DNA of 64,000 nucleotides from Gammaproteobacteria bacterium (GCA_028819075.1 JAPPMM010000017.1:157742-221741), one strand, 5' to 3'; positions 8,960 through 19,846 are shown, counted from the first letter of the stretch. Notes: generated by a model not told the origin, from the letters alone. Numbers and translations are program-made.

Positions 8960-11900
8960 TCAAGGCATTCGCCAGAAAGGTGTTCGGAGACCGGCACGCC
9001 CGGGAAGCGCGAAAACTCCAGCCCCTGGTCGACGAGATCAACGAGATCCAGGCGGGACTGGCCGGGATCTCGCGGGATGAGCTGCGCGGCAAGACGGACG
9101 AGTTCCGTGCCCGCATACACGAACGGGTGGGTCCCGTTCTCGACCAGGCGCAGGACCTTCGCGAACGCAAGAGCCGGTCTCAGGATCCGTCCGAGCGGGA
9201 GAGCCTCGGCCTCAGGATTGCCGAACTCGACAAGGATTATCTCGCCGAACTCGAAGAGGCCCTCGACGACATCCTTCCCGAGGCGTTTGCCGTCGTCAAG
9301 GAGGCGTGCCGGAGACTCGTCGGGTCCACGGTGCGGGTGACCGGGCACGACCTGGTCTGGGACATGATCCCCTACGATGTCCAGTTGATCGGGGCGATTG
9401 CGCTCCACCAGGGCAAGGCCGCCGAAATGGCCACCGGTGAAGGCAAGACCCTGGTGGCGACGATGCCGCTCTACCTGAACTCCCTCGCGGGGCGGGGAGC
9501 ACACCTCGTCACCGTCAACTCCTACCTGGCCCGCCGCGACGCCCAGTGGATGGGCTACATCTATGAATCGCTGGGCCTCACCACGGATGTGATCGACGAG
9601 CACCAGCCGGGTTCGGAGGAGCGCCGGCAGGCGTACCTGGCGGACATCACCTACGGGACCAACAACGAGTTCGGGTTCGACTACCTGCGCGACAACATGG
9701 TCCACGACCTCGCGCAGCGGGTACAGCGCGGGCATCCCTTCGCGATCATCGACGAGGTGGACTCCATCCTCATCGACGAGGCTCGGACGCCGCTGATCAT
9801 TTCGGGACCGGTCGGTCGCGACACCTCGACGCCGTTCAAGCAGATGGCGCCGCTGGTGGGGAGACTCTATCGGCAACAGTCGAAGATCACGGGTGAGCTG
9901 GTGGCCGGCGCGCATCGTGAACTGGAGGCTGGCAACGAGCACGGCGCCGGCGAGAGCCTGCTGGCGGTCAAGCGGGGGACGCCGAAGAACAAGCGCCTGC
10001 TCAAGCTCTTCGCCGAGGATCCGGGGATTCAGAAGCTGGTGCAGAAGGTCGAAGGCGACTACATGCGCGAAAAGCGCCTGCACGAGATCGACGAACTCCT
10101 GCTGTTCGCGATGGATGAGAAGGGGCACAACGTGCACCTCTCGGACAAGGGCCTGGACACGCTGTCACCGGGAGATCCCGATGCCTTCGTGGTGCCGGAT
10201 CTCTCCGAGGCAATGGGGGAGCTCGAGCAGGACGAGATGCTCTCGGTGGACGACCGGCGGGAACGCATTCAGGCGCTCGAGGGCGAGTACGCGACCAAGA
10301 GCCAGAAGATCCACGTCATTCACCAGTTGCTGAAGGCATACGCGCTCTATCATCGCAACGAGCAGTACATCCTCGGCGAGAACGGCGCCGTGGTGATCGT
10401 GGACGAGTTCACCGGGCGGCAGATGCCGGGCCGGCGGTGGAGCGACGGGCTGCACCAGGCGGTGGAGGCGAAGGAGGGTGTGGAGGTGCGGGGCGAGACC
10501 CAGACGCTCGCCACCATCACCATCCAGAACTATTTCCGCATGTACGACAAGCTGGCGGGGATGACCGGAACCGCGGAGACGGAGGAGAACGAATTCCACC
10601 AGATCTACGGCCTGGACGTGATGGTGATCCCCACCAACCGGCCTGTGATCCGGGACGACCGCGACGACCTCATCTTCCGCACCGTACGCGAGAAGTACAA
10701 CGCGCTCATGGACGAGATCGGGCATTTCAACCGGCTGGAGCTGCCCGTGCTGGTCGGCACCACCAACGTGGATGTCTCGGAAACGCTTTCCCGCATGCTC
10801 AAGCGGCGTGGCATCCGCCATAACGTGCTCAATGCCAAGCAGCACCTCCGCGAGGCGGAGATCGTGGCCGAGGCGGGGCGCCCGGGGGCGGTGACCATCG
10901 CCACCAACATGGCCGGCCGCGGCACCGACATCAAACTGGGCGAGGGGGTGAAGGACGCGCGCACCGCAGGCTGGGCGCGCGCCCGCGGGCTCGACCTGGA
11001 CGAACTCTATCCGGTCGATCCACGCCGGGTCACCGTGGACCTGGAGAGGAAGCCGGACGACTTCGTCATCGAGATCGGCGGCCTTCACATTCTCGGATCG
11101 GCGCGGCACGACTCGCGCCGCATCGACCGCCAGCTCAGGGGGCGCGCCGGACGCCAGGGCGACCCGGGAACCTCGCAGTTCTTCCTCTCCCTCGAAGACG
11201 ACCTGATGCGTCTGTTCATGTCGGACCGCGTGGCGGGGGCCATGGAGAAGCTCGGCGCCGAGGAAGGCGAGGTGATCGCGCATCCCCTGGTTACGCGCTC
11301 GATCGGAAGGGCCCAGGTGCGCGTGGAGGGGAACAACTTCGAGGCGCGCAAGCGGCTTCTCGACTACGACGATGTCATGAACCAGCAGCGCGAGGTCATC
11401 TACGACCTGCGCCTGTTCGCACTGGAGGGGGGAGAGGATCTCAAGGGCGAGATCTGGGAGATGATCGAGTACGCCCTCGGGAGCACGCTGGACGAGTATG
11501 TGCCCGCCTCCAGCCCCGAGGAGGAATGGGACCTGGCCGGACTCAAGCGCCGCCTGCTGCTCGAATTCCTGGTGCTCGTGAACGATTTGCCCGATGGGGA
11601 CGAGCCGGTCCCGGAACTGGACCACGAGGATCTGGCGACACTTGTCAACGAGGCCGGAAGGGACGCTTTCCAGCGCAAGCTGGAGGGATTCGGCGAGACC
11701 GCGGAACGCGTCACCTCCTATATCCTGCTGTCGGTGATCGACCAGAAATGGAAGGATCACCTGTACGACCTCGACCACCTCAAGGCGTCCATCTCGTACC
11801 GCAGCTGGGGGCAGAAGGACCCCCTGGTCGAATACAAGAAAGAGGCCTACGACATGTTCGTGGACCTCATGCACGATCTGCGCAAGACGCTGGCGTCGCT

Positions 11901-12252
11901 CATCCTGCGGGCGCAGGTCGAGCAGCAGCCGATGATGCGGCGGCGCCCGATGGGAGGCCAGCGCCTCACCTATACGGGTCCGCAGGAGACATCGGCCGCC
12001 ACCACCCGCGCACGGTCGGCTGCTCCGGTCTCCCGCCGGGCGGACGTGCCGGGGCGAGTCGATGCGACCGGCATCGCCCGGAGCGCGCGCGCCGCTGCCG
12101 GTCCCGCAACCGACGTGTCCACCCTGGCAACCAACCGCGGGGAGGCGCGCAAGTCCCGGCCGGTCACCGTCGAGGCCCGCCCGGGACGCAACGCGCCCTG
12201 TCCCTGCGGCTCGGGAAAGAAATACAAGAAGTGCCACGGGCGCGCCGCCTGA
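8956..12252 (+). CDS. secA: preprotein translocase ATPase SecA
   Basis: A 1098-residue motor that drives proteins through SecYEG. Walker A is MATGEGKT (residues 158-165); the DEAD-like box is IIDEVDSILIDEARTPLIISGP. The second nucleotide fold has TNMAGRGTDIKLG and GGLHILGSARHDSRRIDRQLRGRAGRQGDPG split by an insertion of about 45 residues. An additional lengthening is seen in the preprotein cross-linking region (about residues 300-430). Such insertions make it roughly 200 residues longer than E. coli SecA, as known from Bacteroidota and related phyla. The C-terminal zinc motif CPCGSGKKYKKCHG, which binds SecB or ribosomes, is intact. ATG 8956 was chosen because the frame upstream is the shadow of nadD. 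Confidence 0.97.
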   Translation: MIKAFARKVFGDRHAREARKLQPLVDEINEIQAGLAGISRDELRGKTDEFRARIHERVGPVLDQAQDLRERKSRSQDPSERESLGLRIAELDKDYLAELEEALDDILPEAFAVVKEACRRLVGSTVRVTGHDLVWDMIPYDVQLIGAIALHQGKAAEMATGEGKTLVATMPLYLNSLAGRGAHLVTVNSYLARRDAQWMGYIYESLGLTTDVIDEHQPGSEERRQAYLADITYGTNNEFGFDYLRDNMVHDLAQRVQRGHPFAIIDEVDSILIDEARTPLIISGPVGRDTSTPFKQMAPLVGRLYRQQSKITGELVAGAHRELEAGNEHGAGESLLAVKRGTPKNKRLLKLFAEDPGIQKLVQKVEGDYMREKRLHEIDELLLFAMDEKGHNVHLSDKGLDTLSPGDPDAFVVPDLSEAMGELEQDEMLSVDDRRERIQALEGEYATKSQKIHVIHQLLKAYALYHRNEQYILGENGAVVIVDEFTGRQMPGRRWSDGLHQAVEAKEGVEVRGETQTLATITIQNYFRMYDKLAGMTGTAETEENEFHQIYGLDVMVIPTNRPVIRDDRDDLIFRTVREKYNALMDEIGHFNRLELPVLVGTTNVDVSETLSRMLKRRGIRHNVLNAKQHLREAEIVAEAGRPGAVTIATNMAGRGTDIKLGEGVKDARTAGWARARGLDLDELYPVDPRRVTVDLERKPDDFVIEIGGLHILGSARHDSRRIDRQLRGRAGRQGDPGTSQFFLSLEDDLMRLFMSDRVAGAMEKLGAEEGEVIAHPLVTRSIGRAQVRVEGNNFEARKRLLDYDDVMNQQREVIYDLRLFALEGGEDLKGEIWEMIEYALGSTLDEYVPASSPEEEWDLAGLKRRLLLEFLVLVNDLPDGDEPVPELDHEDLATLVNEAGRDAFQRKLEGFGETAERVTSYILLSVIDQKWKDHLYDLDHLKASISYRSWGQKDPLVEYKKEAYDMFVDLMHDLRKTLASLILRAQVEQQPMMRRRPMGGQRLTYTGPQETSAATTRARSAAPVSRRADVPGRVDATGIARSARAAAGPATDVSTLATNRGEARKSRPVTVEARPGRNAPCPCGSGKKYKKCHGRAA

Positions 12253-12266
12253 CACCCCCCCGCCCG

Positions 12267-12938
12267 ATGCGCGAATGGCCGCGCGGAGACCGCCCGCGCG
12301 AACGCCTGCGGGAGGTGGGCGTGCACGGGCTGGCGACCCGCGAGCTGCTTTCGCTCGTGGTGGGCAGCGGAAGCAGGGGCGCGAGCGCGATGGACGTGGC
12401 GGATGCCCTGCTGCGGCGCTGCGAGGGATCGCTGGCGCGCATGGGATCGGCCCCCGCCGGGCTCCTGGAGGGCGTTGCGGGCGTCGGAGAGGCGACCGCC
12501 GCCAGGGTGCTGGCGGCGCTGGAACTGGGTCGCCGGGGCGTGAGGGAGCGCCTTTCCACCCGCGACCCCATCCGCGGCCCCGGCGACATCTATGCGCGCA
12601 TGGCCCCCCGGCTGCGCGATCTGCGCCACGAGGAGTTTCACGCCCTTCTGCTCAACAGCCAGCACGGCGTGCTGCGCGAGGTGCTGATCACGCGCGGAAT
12701 CCTGGACGCCTCCCTCATCCATCCGCGCGAGGTGTTGCGGGAGGCGATCGTGGAAAGCGCGGCAGCGGTGATTCTGGTGCACAACCACCCATCCGGAAAC
12801 CCGTCACCCTCCGCCGAGGACCGCGAGGTCACCCGGCAGCTGTCGGCGGCCGGCCGCACGGTCGGGATCCCGGTGCTCGACCACGTGATCATCGCGGGCG
12901 AAGCGTTTCGCTCGCTGGCCCAGGACGGCCTGATGTAG
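12267..12938 (+). CDS. radC: RadC family JAB1/MPN-domain protein
   Basis: A 223-residue RadC. The N-terminal helix-hairpin-helix part (ELLSLVVGSGSRGASAMDVA, LLEGVAGVGEATAARVLAALELG) is followed by the JAB1/MPN metal-binding domain with HNHPSGNPSPSAEDREVTRQL, the full H-x-H...S...D metal set. The family was once linked with repair, but its biochemical role is unsettled. ATG 12267 follows secA by 14 bases; the longer open frame upstream is a shadow of secA. Confidence 0.93.
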   Translation: MREWPRGDRPRERLREVGVHGLATRELLSLVVGSGSRGASAMDVADALLRRCEGSLARMGSAPAGLLEGVAGVGEATAARVLAALELGRRGVRERLSTRDPIRGPGDIYARMAPRLRDLRHEEFHALLLNSQHGVLREVLITRGILDASLIHPREVLREAIVESAAAVILVHNHPSGNPSPSAEDREVTRQLSAAGRTVGIPVLDHVIIAGEAFRSLAQDGLM

Positions 12939-13078
12939 CGGACCGCTCGTCGGAAACTGCCCGCAGCACCCCGCGTGCGCCCGGTCCCTGCGGATAACCC
13001 GGCTGGCGATTATGTTCACTGGTCGAGCGCAGCTCGAACGAGTCCGCACACCGCTGTCTCACCTGCAGAGTCCCGATA

Positions 13079-15289
13079 ATGGCGACTTCGACTGCCACGA
13101 TTGCCAGGAACGCGGTTCAGAAACTGCCCGCGCATCTTGCTCCGGCCATCGAGGCGTACGCCGACCGCCTGGACGTCAGCCAGATCGAGAGGGCCTACCG
13201 GGTCGCAGCGGAAGCACACGCGGGCCAGCGGCGCGCTTCCGGCGCACGCTATGTCACCCACGCCGTCGGTGTCGCCACCATCCTGGCGGAACTGCGCCTG
13301 GATACCGCTTCCATTGCCGCGGGCCTGATCCACGATGTCGTGGAGGACACCGCCGTCGACCTGACCGATGTGGAAGCCCAGTTCGGCGCCGAGGTGGCGG
13401 GGATCGTGGACGGCGTCACGAAGATCGGGCGCGTGCGCTTCCGGTCGAATGCGGAACGGCAGGTCGAGAACTACCGCAAGCTGCTCGTGTCGATGGTGCA
13501 GGATGCCCGCGTGATCCTCATCAAGCTCGCCGACCGGCTCCACAACATGCGCACGCTCGAGCACCTGAGGCCGCCCAAGCAGAGGCGAATCGCGCTGGAG
13601 ACGCGCAACATCTATGCCCCCATCGCCCATCGCCTCGGGCTGGCGGCCATCAAGTGGGAGCTGGAGGACCTGGCTTTCAAGTTTCTCGAACCCGGCGAAT
13701 ACAACCAGCTGAAGAAGAAGATTCAGCAGCGCCGCCGGGAACGGGAGCGGCAGATCATGGAGATGAAGCGTCCGCTGGTCGACATGCTGACCGAAGCGGG
13801 AATCCCCTTCGTCGACGTGACCGGCAGGCCGAAGCATCTGTGGTCGATCCACAAGAAGATCCGCGCCAACGACCTTCCCTTCGAGGAGATACAGGATCTG
13901 CTCGCACTGCGCGTGATTACGGACTCGGTGCAGCACTGCTACGCGTCGCTCGGGGTGATCCACAACCGCTGGACTCCGGTGCAGGAGCGCTTCCGCGACT
14001 ATATCGCGACGCCGAAGTCCAACATGTACCAATCCCTGCACACGACCGTGTTCGGTCCGCGCGGCCGCCGCTACGAGATCCAGATCCGCACCGAGGCGAT
14101 GCACCTGACGGCGGAGCAGGGGATCGCCGCGCACTGGCGCTACAAGGAAGGCGGGGGCGCCAGGAAAGACGAGGTCGGAGAAGCTCTCTCCTGGTTCCGC
14201 CAGGTGCTCGAATGGCAGAAGGATACCAGCGAGCCGGAGGAATTCATGGAATTCCTCCGCATGGACCTCTTTCAGGGAGAGATCTTCGTCTTTACCCCCA
14301 AGGGCGAAGTCAAGCAGCTTCCCGTCGGCGCGACTCCGATCGATTTCGCGTATTCCGTCCACAGCGAAATCGGATCGCACTGCGCGGGCGCGCGGGTGAA
14401 CGGCCGCATCGCCCCGCTCTCGCGCAAGCTCAAGAACGGCGACACGGTCGAGATCATCAAGAACGCCAAGCAGCGTCCAAACCGCGACTGGCTCGCGTTC
14501 GTCAAGACGTCGCGGGCGCGCGGGCAGATCCGCCGCTGGATCCGCAAGGAGGAATTCGCCTCCGCCCTTCAGCTGGGTGGGGATTTCCTGAAGCAGGAGC
14601 TTCGCAAGCGACGCCTTCCCAAGCCGGGCGACGACGCGAAGATCCATGCGGCCGCGCAGCTGGGCTATCCCGACTTCGACCAGTTGCAGGCGGCGCTGGG
14701 GCGGGGAGACGTGGGTCCGGCTGCCGCCCTCAGGGCCCTCTTCCCGGACCAGGAGACCACTCCCGGCTCCCAGCGCCCTTCCACGTTGCGGCGCATCGCC
14801 GCGAGGATACGTCCTTCCAGCAAAGGCGTGCGCATCCAGGGCGTGGACAACCTGATGGTGCGCTACTCCCAGTGCTGCCAGCCGGTGCCGGGCGACGACG
14901 TCATCGGCTACATCACGGTCGGGCGCGGCATCTCGATTCACCGGACCGACTGCGCCAACGTGCTCTATCTGTCCCAGGATCCGGAGCGCAGGGTCGAAAT
15001 CCGATGGACGGCGGAGAAGGGAGATACCCGGATGGTGAAGATTCAGGCGCGGGCCGTGGATCGCCGGGGGCTCCTGTCGGATATCGCCAAGGCCATCGCC
15101 AACACCGGAACCAACATCCAGAATGCGGACGTTCGATCGGACAGGGCGGGCATGAGCGGCGAGTTCGTGGTGGAGGTGGAGGACCTGGCTCACCTGGAAA
15201 AGGTGCTCAAGGCCGTGAACCAGGTGAAGGGCGTGCTCACGGTCGAACGGCGCGAGAGCAAGGGCGAGACGGGAAGGATCGAGGCCTGA
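13079..15289 (+). CDS. bifunctional (p)ppGpp synthetase/hydrolase (RelA/SpoT)
   Basis: A 736-residue long RSH enzyme that makes and removes the alarmone (p)ppGpp. The hydrolase HD domain is intact: His61 in [15 protein letters not shown] at residues 85-90 and [12 protein letters not shown] further on. The synthetase domain has [24 protein letters not shown] and the Tyr-rich [16 protein letters not shown] domain ([24 protein letters not shown]) and a C-terminal ACT domain ([28 protein letters not shown]) follow. With both active sites preserved it is likely the SpoT/Rel type. A 140-base spacer precedes it, so it may have its own promoter. Confidence 0.96.
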   Translation: MATSTATIARNAVQKLPAHLAPAIEAYADRLDVSQIERAYRVAAEAHAGQRRASGARYVTHAVGVATILAELRLDTASIAAGLIHDVVEDTAVDLTDVEAQFGAEVAGIVDGVTKIGRVRFRSNAERQVENYRKLLVSMVQDARVILIKLADRLHNMRTLEHLRPPKQRRIALETRNIYAPIAHRLGLAAIKWELEDLAFKFLEPGEYNQLKKKIQQRRRERERQIMEMKRPLVDMLTEAGIPFVDVTGRPKHLWSIHKKIRANDLPFEEIQDLLALRVITDSVQHCYASLGVIHNRWTPVQERFRDYIATPKSNMYQSLHTTVFGPRGRRYEIQIRTEAMHLTAEQGIAAHWRYKEGGGARKDEVGEALSWFRQVLEWQKDTSEPEEFMEFLRMDLFQGEIFVFTPKGEVKQLPVGATPIDFAYSVHSEIGSHCAGARVNGRIAPLSRKLKNGDTVEIIKNAKQRPNRDWLAFVKTSRARGQIRRWIRKEEFASALQLGGDFLKQELRKRRLPKPGDDAKIHAAAQLGYPDFDQLQAALGRGDVGPAAALRALFPDQETTPGSQRPSTLRRIAARIRPSSKGVRIQGVDNLMVRYSQCCQPVPGDDVIGYITVGRGISIHRTDCANVLYLSQDPERRVEIRWTAEKGDTRMVKIQARAVDRRGLLSDIAKAIANTGTNIQNADVRSDRAGMSGEFVVEVEDLAHLEKVLKAVNQVKGVLTVERRESKGETGRIEA

Positions 15290-15293
15290 GTTC

Positions 15294-17300
15294 GTGCCCC
15301 GGTTCGAGATCCACTCCTCCTTCGAGCCCGCGGGAGACCAGCCCTCCGCGATCGAGGAGCTTTCGGCCGGCCTGGAGGATGGCAGCCGCTTCCAGACCCT
15401 GCTGGGGGCGACCGGCACCGGGAAGACGCTCTCGATGGCGCACGTCATCCAGCGCCACGGTCGTCCCACGCTGGTGATGTCCCACAACAAGACCCTTGCG
15501 GCTCAGCTCTACGGGGAACTCAAGGCGCTTTTCCCCGTCAATGCGGTCGAGTATTTCGTCTCCTACTACGACTATTATCAGCCGGAGGCCTATGTCCCGG
15601 CCACCGACACCTATATCGAGAAGGACGCGAGCATCAACGAGGACATCGACCGGCTGCGTCTCCGCTCCACCTCCTCGCTGTTCGAGCGGGACGACGTAAT
15701 CGTGGTGGCGTCGGTTTCGTGCATCTACGGCCTGGGCAACCCCGCCGACTATCGCTCCCTCATGCTGGAGGCGCGGGTGGGGGAGCTCGTGCCGCGTGAC
15801 GAGTTGCTGCGGGGGCTGGTCGACATTCAGTACCACCGCAACGACTTCGCCTTCGAGCGCGGCACCTTCAGGGTACGGGGCGACACCGTCGAGATTCTGC
15901 CCGCCTATGAGGAGCAGGGGATCCGCATCGAACTGTGGGGCGACGAAATCGAGCGCATCACGCGGTTCGAGCCCCTCACCGGAGAGGCGATCGTTTCCCT
16001 GAACCGCACCGCCATCTACCCCGCCAGCCACTATGTCACGCACCGCCGCACCTTGGAGGAGGCGGTGCCCCTGATCCGCGACGAACTGGCCGATCAACTG
16101 CACCGCTTTCGCGGGGCGGGCAAGCTGCTGGAGGCGCAGCGGCTCGAGTCGCGCACCAACTTCGACATTGAGATGATGCTGGAGGTGGGAACCTGCCCGG
16201 GCATCGAGAACTACTCGCGCTTCATCAGCCGCCGCGAGGCCGGAGAACGGCCATCCTGCCTTCTGGACTACTTCCCGGAGCGCTTTCTCACCATCGTGGA
16301 CGAATCGCACGTGTCCCTTCCGCAGATCCGCGGGATGTTCAACGGCGACAAGGCGCGCAAGGATACCCTGGTCGAGTTCGGCTTTCGGCTGCCCAGCGCG
16401 CTGGACAACCGGCCGCTCCGGTACGAGGAGTGGGAGTCCGTTCTGGATCAGGCGGTTTTCGTCTCGGCCACCCCTGGCGACATGGAGCTGGGGCTGTCGC
16501 GGGGCGTCGTGGTGGAACAGATCATCCGCCCCACGGGGCTGGTCGACCCGGAGGTGGAGGTGCGTCCCGTGCGCGGCCAGGTCGACGATCTGCTCGCCGA
16601 AATCCACGAACGGGCGGCCCGCGGCGAGCGCATCCTGGTCACCACCCTCACCAAGCGCATGGCTGAGGACCTCTCGGAGTACCTGCAGTCGCTGGGGGTG
16701 CGCGTCCGCTACATGCACTCGGAGATCAACACCATCGACCGGGTGGACATCCTGCGCGCCCTGCGGCTCGGCGGAATCGACGTGCTGGTGGGCATCAACC
16801 TGCTGCGCGAGGGTCTCGATCTGCCGGAGGTGTCTCTGGTCGCCATTCTGGACGCCGACAAGGAGGGCTTCCTGCGCGATGCCCGTTCGCTGATCCAGAC
16901 CATCGGCCGGGCCGCCCGCAACGTTCGCGGCACGGCGATTCTCTATGCCGACACCATCACCGAATCGATGGCGAGGTGCCTCGACGAGACCAATCGGCGA
17001 CGCGAGATTCAGCTCGCCTACAACAGGGAACATCGGATCACTCCGGAAACCATCGTGAAGAGCGTAGAGGAGATCGAGTTCAGCACCCGTGTGGCGGATG
17101 CGCGCGAGAAGCCGGTCGCCCTGGTGGCGGAAGCACAGCCGGGCTATTCGGACGAAGTCAACCGCGAAGAGTACGTGAAGATTCTGGAAGAGGAGATGAA
17201 CCGGGCGTCGGGCGCACTCGAGTTCGAGCGGGCCGCGATGCTGCGGGACCAGCTTTTCGAGCTGCGGGTGTCGCTCGAGGGCGAAGGCGCGAAAAGGTAG
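15294..17300 (+). CDS. uvrB: excinuclease ABC subunit B
   Basis: A 668-residue DNA-damage verification subunit of nucleotide excision repair. Walker A is GATGTGKT (residues 38-45). The beta-hairpin region [18 protein letters not shown] and the helicase motifs ([57 protein letters not shown]) are all present. The C-terminal UVR domain that binds UvrC is visible ([23 protein letters not shown]). It starts at GTG, 4 bases after the RSH gene. uvrA and uvrC are not in the window. Confidence 0.97.
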   Translation: MPRFEIHSSFEPAGDQPSAIEELSAGLEDGSRFQTLLGATGTGKTLSMAHVIQRHGRPTLVMSHNKTLAAQLYGELKALFPVNAVEYFVSYYDYYQPEAYVPATDTYIEKDASINEDIDRLRLRSTSSLFERDDVIVVASVSCIYGLGNPADYRSLMLEARVGELVPRDELLRGLVDIQYHRNDFAFERGTFRVRGDTVEILPAYEEQGIRIELWGDEIERITRFEPLTGEAIVSLNRTAIYPASHYVTHRRTLEEAVPLIRDELADQLHRFRGAGKLLEAQRLESRTNFDIEMMLEVGTCPGIENYSRFISRREAGERPSCLLDYFPERFLTIVDESHVSLPQIRGMFNGDKARKDTLVEFGFRLPSALDNRPLRYEEWESVLDQAVFVSATPGDMELGLSRGVVVEQIIRPTGLVDPEVEVRPVRGQVDDLLAEIHERAARGERILVTTLTKRMAEDLSEYLQSLGVRVRYMHSEINTIDRVDILRALRLGGIDVLVGINLLREGLDLPEVSLVAILDADKEGFLRDARSLIQTIGRAARNVRGTAILYADTITESMARCLDETNRRREIQLAYNREHRITPETIVKSVEEIEFSTRVADAREKPVALVAEAQPGYSDEVNREEYVKILEEEMNRASGALEFERAAMLRDQLFELRVSLEGEGAKR

Positions 17301-17306
17301 GCCGGG

Positions 17307-17792
17307 ATGCCCCCGGACACGGCGGAGACCGCGTCGGTGAAGACGCGGAGGGTGCTGAGCGAGGAAGAGCTGGCGAGGTGGGGCGAGCGCATCGGGTCTT
17401 CGGTCAGGCCTCCGGTGTTTCTGATGCTGCGCGGACCGGTGGGTGCGGGGAAGTCGGTGCTGGCGAGGGCGGTGGCGCGAGGGGCCGGGGTGCGCGGGGC
17501 CGTGCCGTCGCCGACCTTCAATCTGGTCTTCCGTTATCCGGGCGTGAGGGGAAAAACCATCGTACACATGGATCTGTATCGTCTGAACGACGAATCCGAA
17601 CTGGCGGAACTGGGCTGGTTCGAGCTTGGCGACAGAGGTGAAATCGTGATCGTCGAATGGCCGGAGAGAGCGCGGGCCCTCCTTCCGCCGGACCGCTGGG
17701 AGATATCCCTGACCGCGCCGGCTCCCGGCGCAACCGTGCGCGCGGTCGAGGTCTCCTGCAGCGGAAACCCGCCCGGGTTGCCGGATCGATGA
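17307..17792 (+). CDS. tsaE: tRNA t6A ATPase TsaE
   Basis: A 161-residue P-loop protein that works with TsaB and TsaD to make N6-threonylcarbamoyladenosine at tRNA position 37. Walker A is GPVGAGKS (residues 43-50); SPTFNLVFRYPG is the family's switch-like motif, followed by HMDLYRLNDESELAELG and IVIVEWPERA. It lies 6 bases after uvrB and overlaps tsaB by 4 bases (ATGA), consistent with joint expression. Confidence 0.94.
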   Translation: MPPDTAETASVKTRRVLSEEELARWGERIGSSVRPPVFLMLRGPVGAGKSVLARAVARGAGVRGAVPSPTFNLVFRYPGVRGKTIVHMDLYRLNDESELAELGWFELGDRGEIVIVEWPERARALLPPDRWEISLTAPAPGATVRAVEVSCSGNPPGLPDR

Positions 17793-18550
17793 ACGGACGC
17801 AGCCGCACCATTCTCGCCTTCGACACGTCGTCGCGGCTGGGGTCCGTGATCGTGACCGCGAACGGCAACGTGCTCGCGCGTGCCTTCCTGCGCAGCCCGC
17901 GCCGGCACGCCGCCCGCCTTTTGCCCGCCATTCGCGGCGTGCTCGTGGCTTCGGGCGCCCAACTGGGCGATCTGGCGGGTATCGTGGTGGGGAGTGGCCC
18001 GGGGTCCTTTACCGGCGTACGGGTGGCGGCGGCGACTGCAAAGGGGCTGACGGAGGGATGCGGGGTGCCGATATGGACCTACTCCAGCCTGGCCGCCGCC
18101 GCGGCTTCGGAAGGCGTTTGGCTGCCCGCCGGCTGGTCCGGACCGGCCGGGTGGCGCAAGGGGCACGAGGACCGGGCGGTGGAGCCTCCCGAACCCGGCA
18201 CTCCCTGCTACGTCCTCTTCGACGCGCGCGCGGACCGGGTGTACGCAGGCTGTTTCCGGGTGGGACCCGCCTCCGTCGATGTCCTGGTCCCCCCGTCCGC
18301 CACGCGCCTGGGCGAAGTACTGTCCTCGGCCATTCCGGAAGGGGCGATCTTCGCGGGCGACGGCGCATTTCGCCACGCCGCGGCGATCGGGCGGCGCGGC
18401 TGGCGTGTCGTCCCGCCCCCGGCCGGATTGCCCACCGCCGAGGGGCTCGCCCGCCTCTTCACGCTCATGCCCGGGCCGCCCGTGGACAACGCGCGAGCGT
18501 GGGAGCCGGAGTACCTGCGTCCCTGGAGGGCCGGGGCTGCCGGTCCGTGA
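17789..18550 (+). CDS. tsaB: tRNA t6A scaffold protein TsaB
   Basis: A 253-residue ASKHA-fold protein that dimerises with TsaD in t6A synthesis. The N-terminal ILAFDTSSRLGSVIV and the motif GSGPGSFTGVRVA (residues 68-80) are diagnostic. A Trp/Gly-rich insertion of about 25 residues (VWLPAGWSGPAGWRKGHEDR) sits before the conserved DARADRVYAG segment. ATG 17789 was preferred over the upstream GTG because homology starts there and it makes the ATGA overlap with tsaE. Confidence 0.93.
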   Translation: MNGRSRTILAFDTSSRLGSVIVTANGNVLARAFLRSPRRHAARLLPAIRGVLVASGAQLGDLAGIVVGSGPGSFTGVRVAAATAKGLTEGCGVPIWTYSSLAAAAASEGVWLPAGWSGPAGWRKGHEDRAVEPPEPGTPCYVLFDARADRVYAGCFRVGPASVDVLVPPSATRLGEVLSSAIPEGAIFAGDGAFRHAAAIGRRGWRVVPPPAGLPTAEGLARLFTLMPGPPVDNARAWEPEYLRPWRAGAAGP

Positions 18551-18679
18551 TCGCCGCGCCCCAGACGCCAGGATCCCGCGGAGCGGGCGGGGGTAGTGTG
18601 TCCCGGATCTCGCCATCGCACGGGCCGCCGTCCATGCCCGGCCCCCGTCACCCTGAAGAGCCGGAGGACTGAACCCCAA

Positions 18680-19402
18680 ATGACCGCGGTCGGGATCCTG
18701 GCGCTCCAGAGCCGTCCCTCGGCAACCTTGCTGGAAATGGTCGTCGGGGCGAGCGCCCCTACCCTGGTGGTGCTGGCCGTGCTCGGCGTGTTTTCCCTGG
18801 CGAGCTGGTACGTGATCGGCTGGAAGTACCTCCAGTTTCGCAAGGTTCGGACCCAGGGAAACCAGTTCCTGGACGCGGTGTCCAATGCGCGGGGGCTCGA
18901 AGAGGCCTATACCGCGATTCTGGCCCTCCCGGAGTCCCCCTACGGCCGCCTCTTTCGACACGGGGTCAACTTCTTCAGCGAGTTGCGGCCGGGGGCGCTG
19001 CGCGGAGGCGTGTCCGCAAGGGAAGGATTGACCCAGGTTGAGCTGGAGACGCTTCGGATGGTATTGCAGAAGGAGGAATCCGACGAGCGCGACGACCTCG
19101 CCCAGGGCCTTACCTGGCTCGCGGTCATCGGCTCCATCTCGCCCCTGCTCGGGCTGATGGGAACCGTGATCGGCATCATGAACACCTTCCGGGGAATCAC
19201 CGCGAGCGGCTCGGCGAACATTGCCGCCGTGGCCCCGGGGGTGGCGGAGGCGCTGGTGACCACCGTGACCGGCCTCTTCGTCGCCATCCCGGCGGTCATC
19301 GCCTACAACTACTACGTTTCGCGGTTGAACCTGGTCGCGGGTGAGCTCGAGGGGTTCTCGAGCGAGTTCATCGGCACGCTCGCGCGGGAAGGGCACGTTT
19401 GA
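18680..19402 (+). CDS. tolQ: TolQ-type proton channel (MotA/TolQ/ExbB family)
   Basis: A 240-residue inner-membrane protein with three hydrophobic segments, near residues 18-43, 145-170 and 190-220. The family block GLTWLAVIGSISPLLGLMGTVIGIMNTFRG and PGVAEALVTTVTGLFVAIPAVIAYN is clear. With TolR it forms the proton-driven motor that energises TolA. ATG 18680 follows a GGAGG site at 18662-18666. Its end overlaps the TTG start of tolR by 4 bases. Because tolB, pal and cpoB follow, TolQ is a better name than ExbB. Confidence 0.93.
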   Translation: MTAVGILALQSRPSATLLEMVVGASAPTLVVLAVLGVFSLASWYVIGWKYLQFRKVRTQGNQFLDAVSNARGLEEAYTAILALPESPYGRLFRHGVNFFSELRPGALRGGVSAREGLTQVELETLRMVLQKEESDERDDLAQGLTWLAVIGSISPLLGLMGTVIGIMNTFRGITASGSANIAAVAPGVAEALVTTVTGLFVAIPAVIAYNYYVSRLNLVAGELEGFSSEFIGTLAREGHV

Positions 19403-19836
19403 GCCACGAAGGCCGGTCGCGGGGACGCCGCGGGGATCTGCCGCTGCGCGCGGAGATCAACGTGACCTCGCTCGTGGACGTCGCCTTCACGTTGCTGGTG
19501 ATCTTCATCATCACCGCCCCCATCCTCCAGGGGGGCATCGAGGTGGGCGTGCCGCGAGCCGATGTCGCTGCGCTGACCGCGGACGAAGAGCCCCTGATCG
19601 TCGCGGTTCGCGCCAACGGGGAGATCGTGCTCTCCGAGACGGTCGTGCCCTACGAGGACCTCGAGGGCGTGCTATCCCAGGCGGTTAGCGCGCGCAACGT
19701 GGGGCAGATCTACATTCGGGGCGACTCCCTTGCGTACCATGGCGACATGGTGCGGGTCTTCGCGAAGGTCCAGGACCTGGCGCGGCAGGAGGGAATCCGC
19801 TTCGCGATCGTTGCCGAGCCCGACGCGAGCCGATAG
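19399..19836 (+). CDS. tolR: TolR-type protein (ExbD/TolR family)
   Basis: A 145-residue bitopic protein. The single membrane segment carries the proton-path aspartate in the motif TSLVDVAFTLLVIFIITAP. The periplasmic domain follows (DVAALTADEEPLIVAVRANGEIVLSE, then QIYIRGDSLAYHGDMVRVF). The start is TTG at 19399, inside the tolQ stop region (TTGA overlap); the next in-frame ATG is far into the gene. Role: forms the Tol motor with TolQ. Confidence 0.92.
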   Translation: MSHEGRSRGRRGDLPLRAEINVTSLVDVAFTLLVIFIITAPILQGGIEVGVPRADVAALTADEEPLIVAVRANGEIVLSETVVPYEDLEGVLSQAVSARNVGQIYIRGDSLAYHGDMVRVFAKVQDLARQEGIRFAIVAEPDASR

Positions 19837-19846
19837 AAGGGGGGGA

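Noticed and set aside
10165..12255. A 696-codon open frame antisense to secA
   Set aside because: SecA is unmistakable on the plus strand; long antisense frames are common in GC-rich genes because stop codons are rare. The translation has no recognisable domain.
12939..13078. Possible tRNA or riboswitch in the spacer before the RSH gene
   Set aside because: I found no cloverleaf, no GTTCRANNC arm in the right context and no known riboswitch core; only a weak TATGTT-like -10 box is present.
13016..15490. An 824-codon open frame antisense to the RSH gene
   Set aside because: Same effect of high GC content. The RSH protein has both catalytic domains and the TGS and ACT domains.
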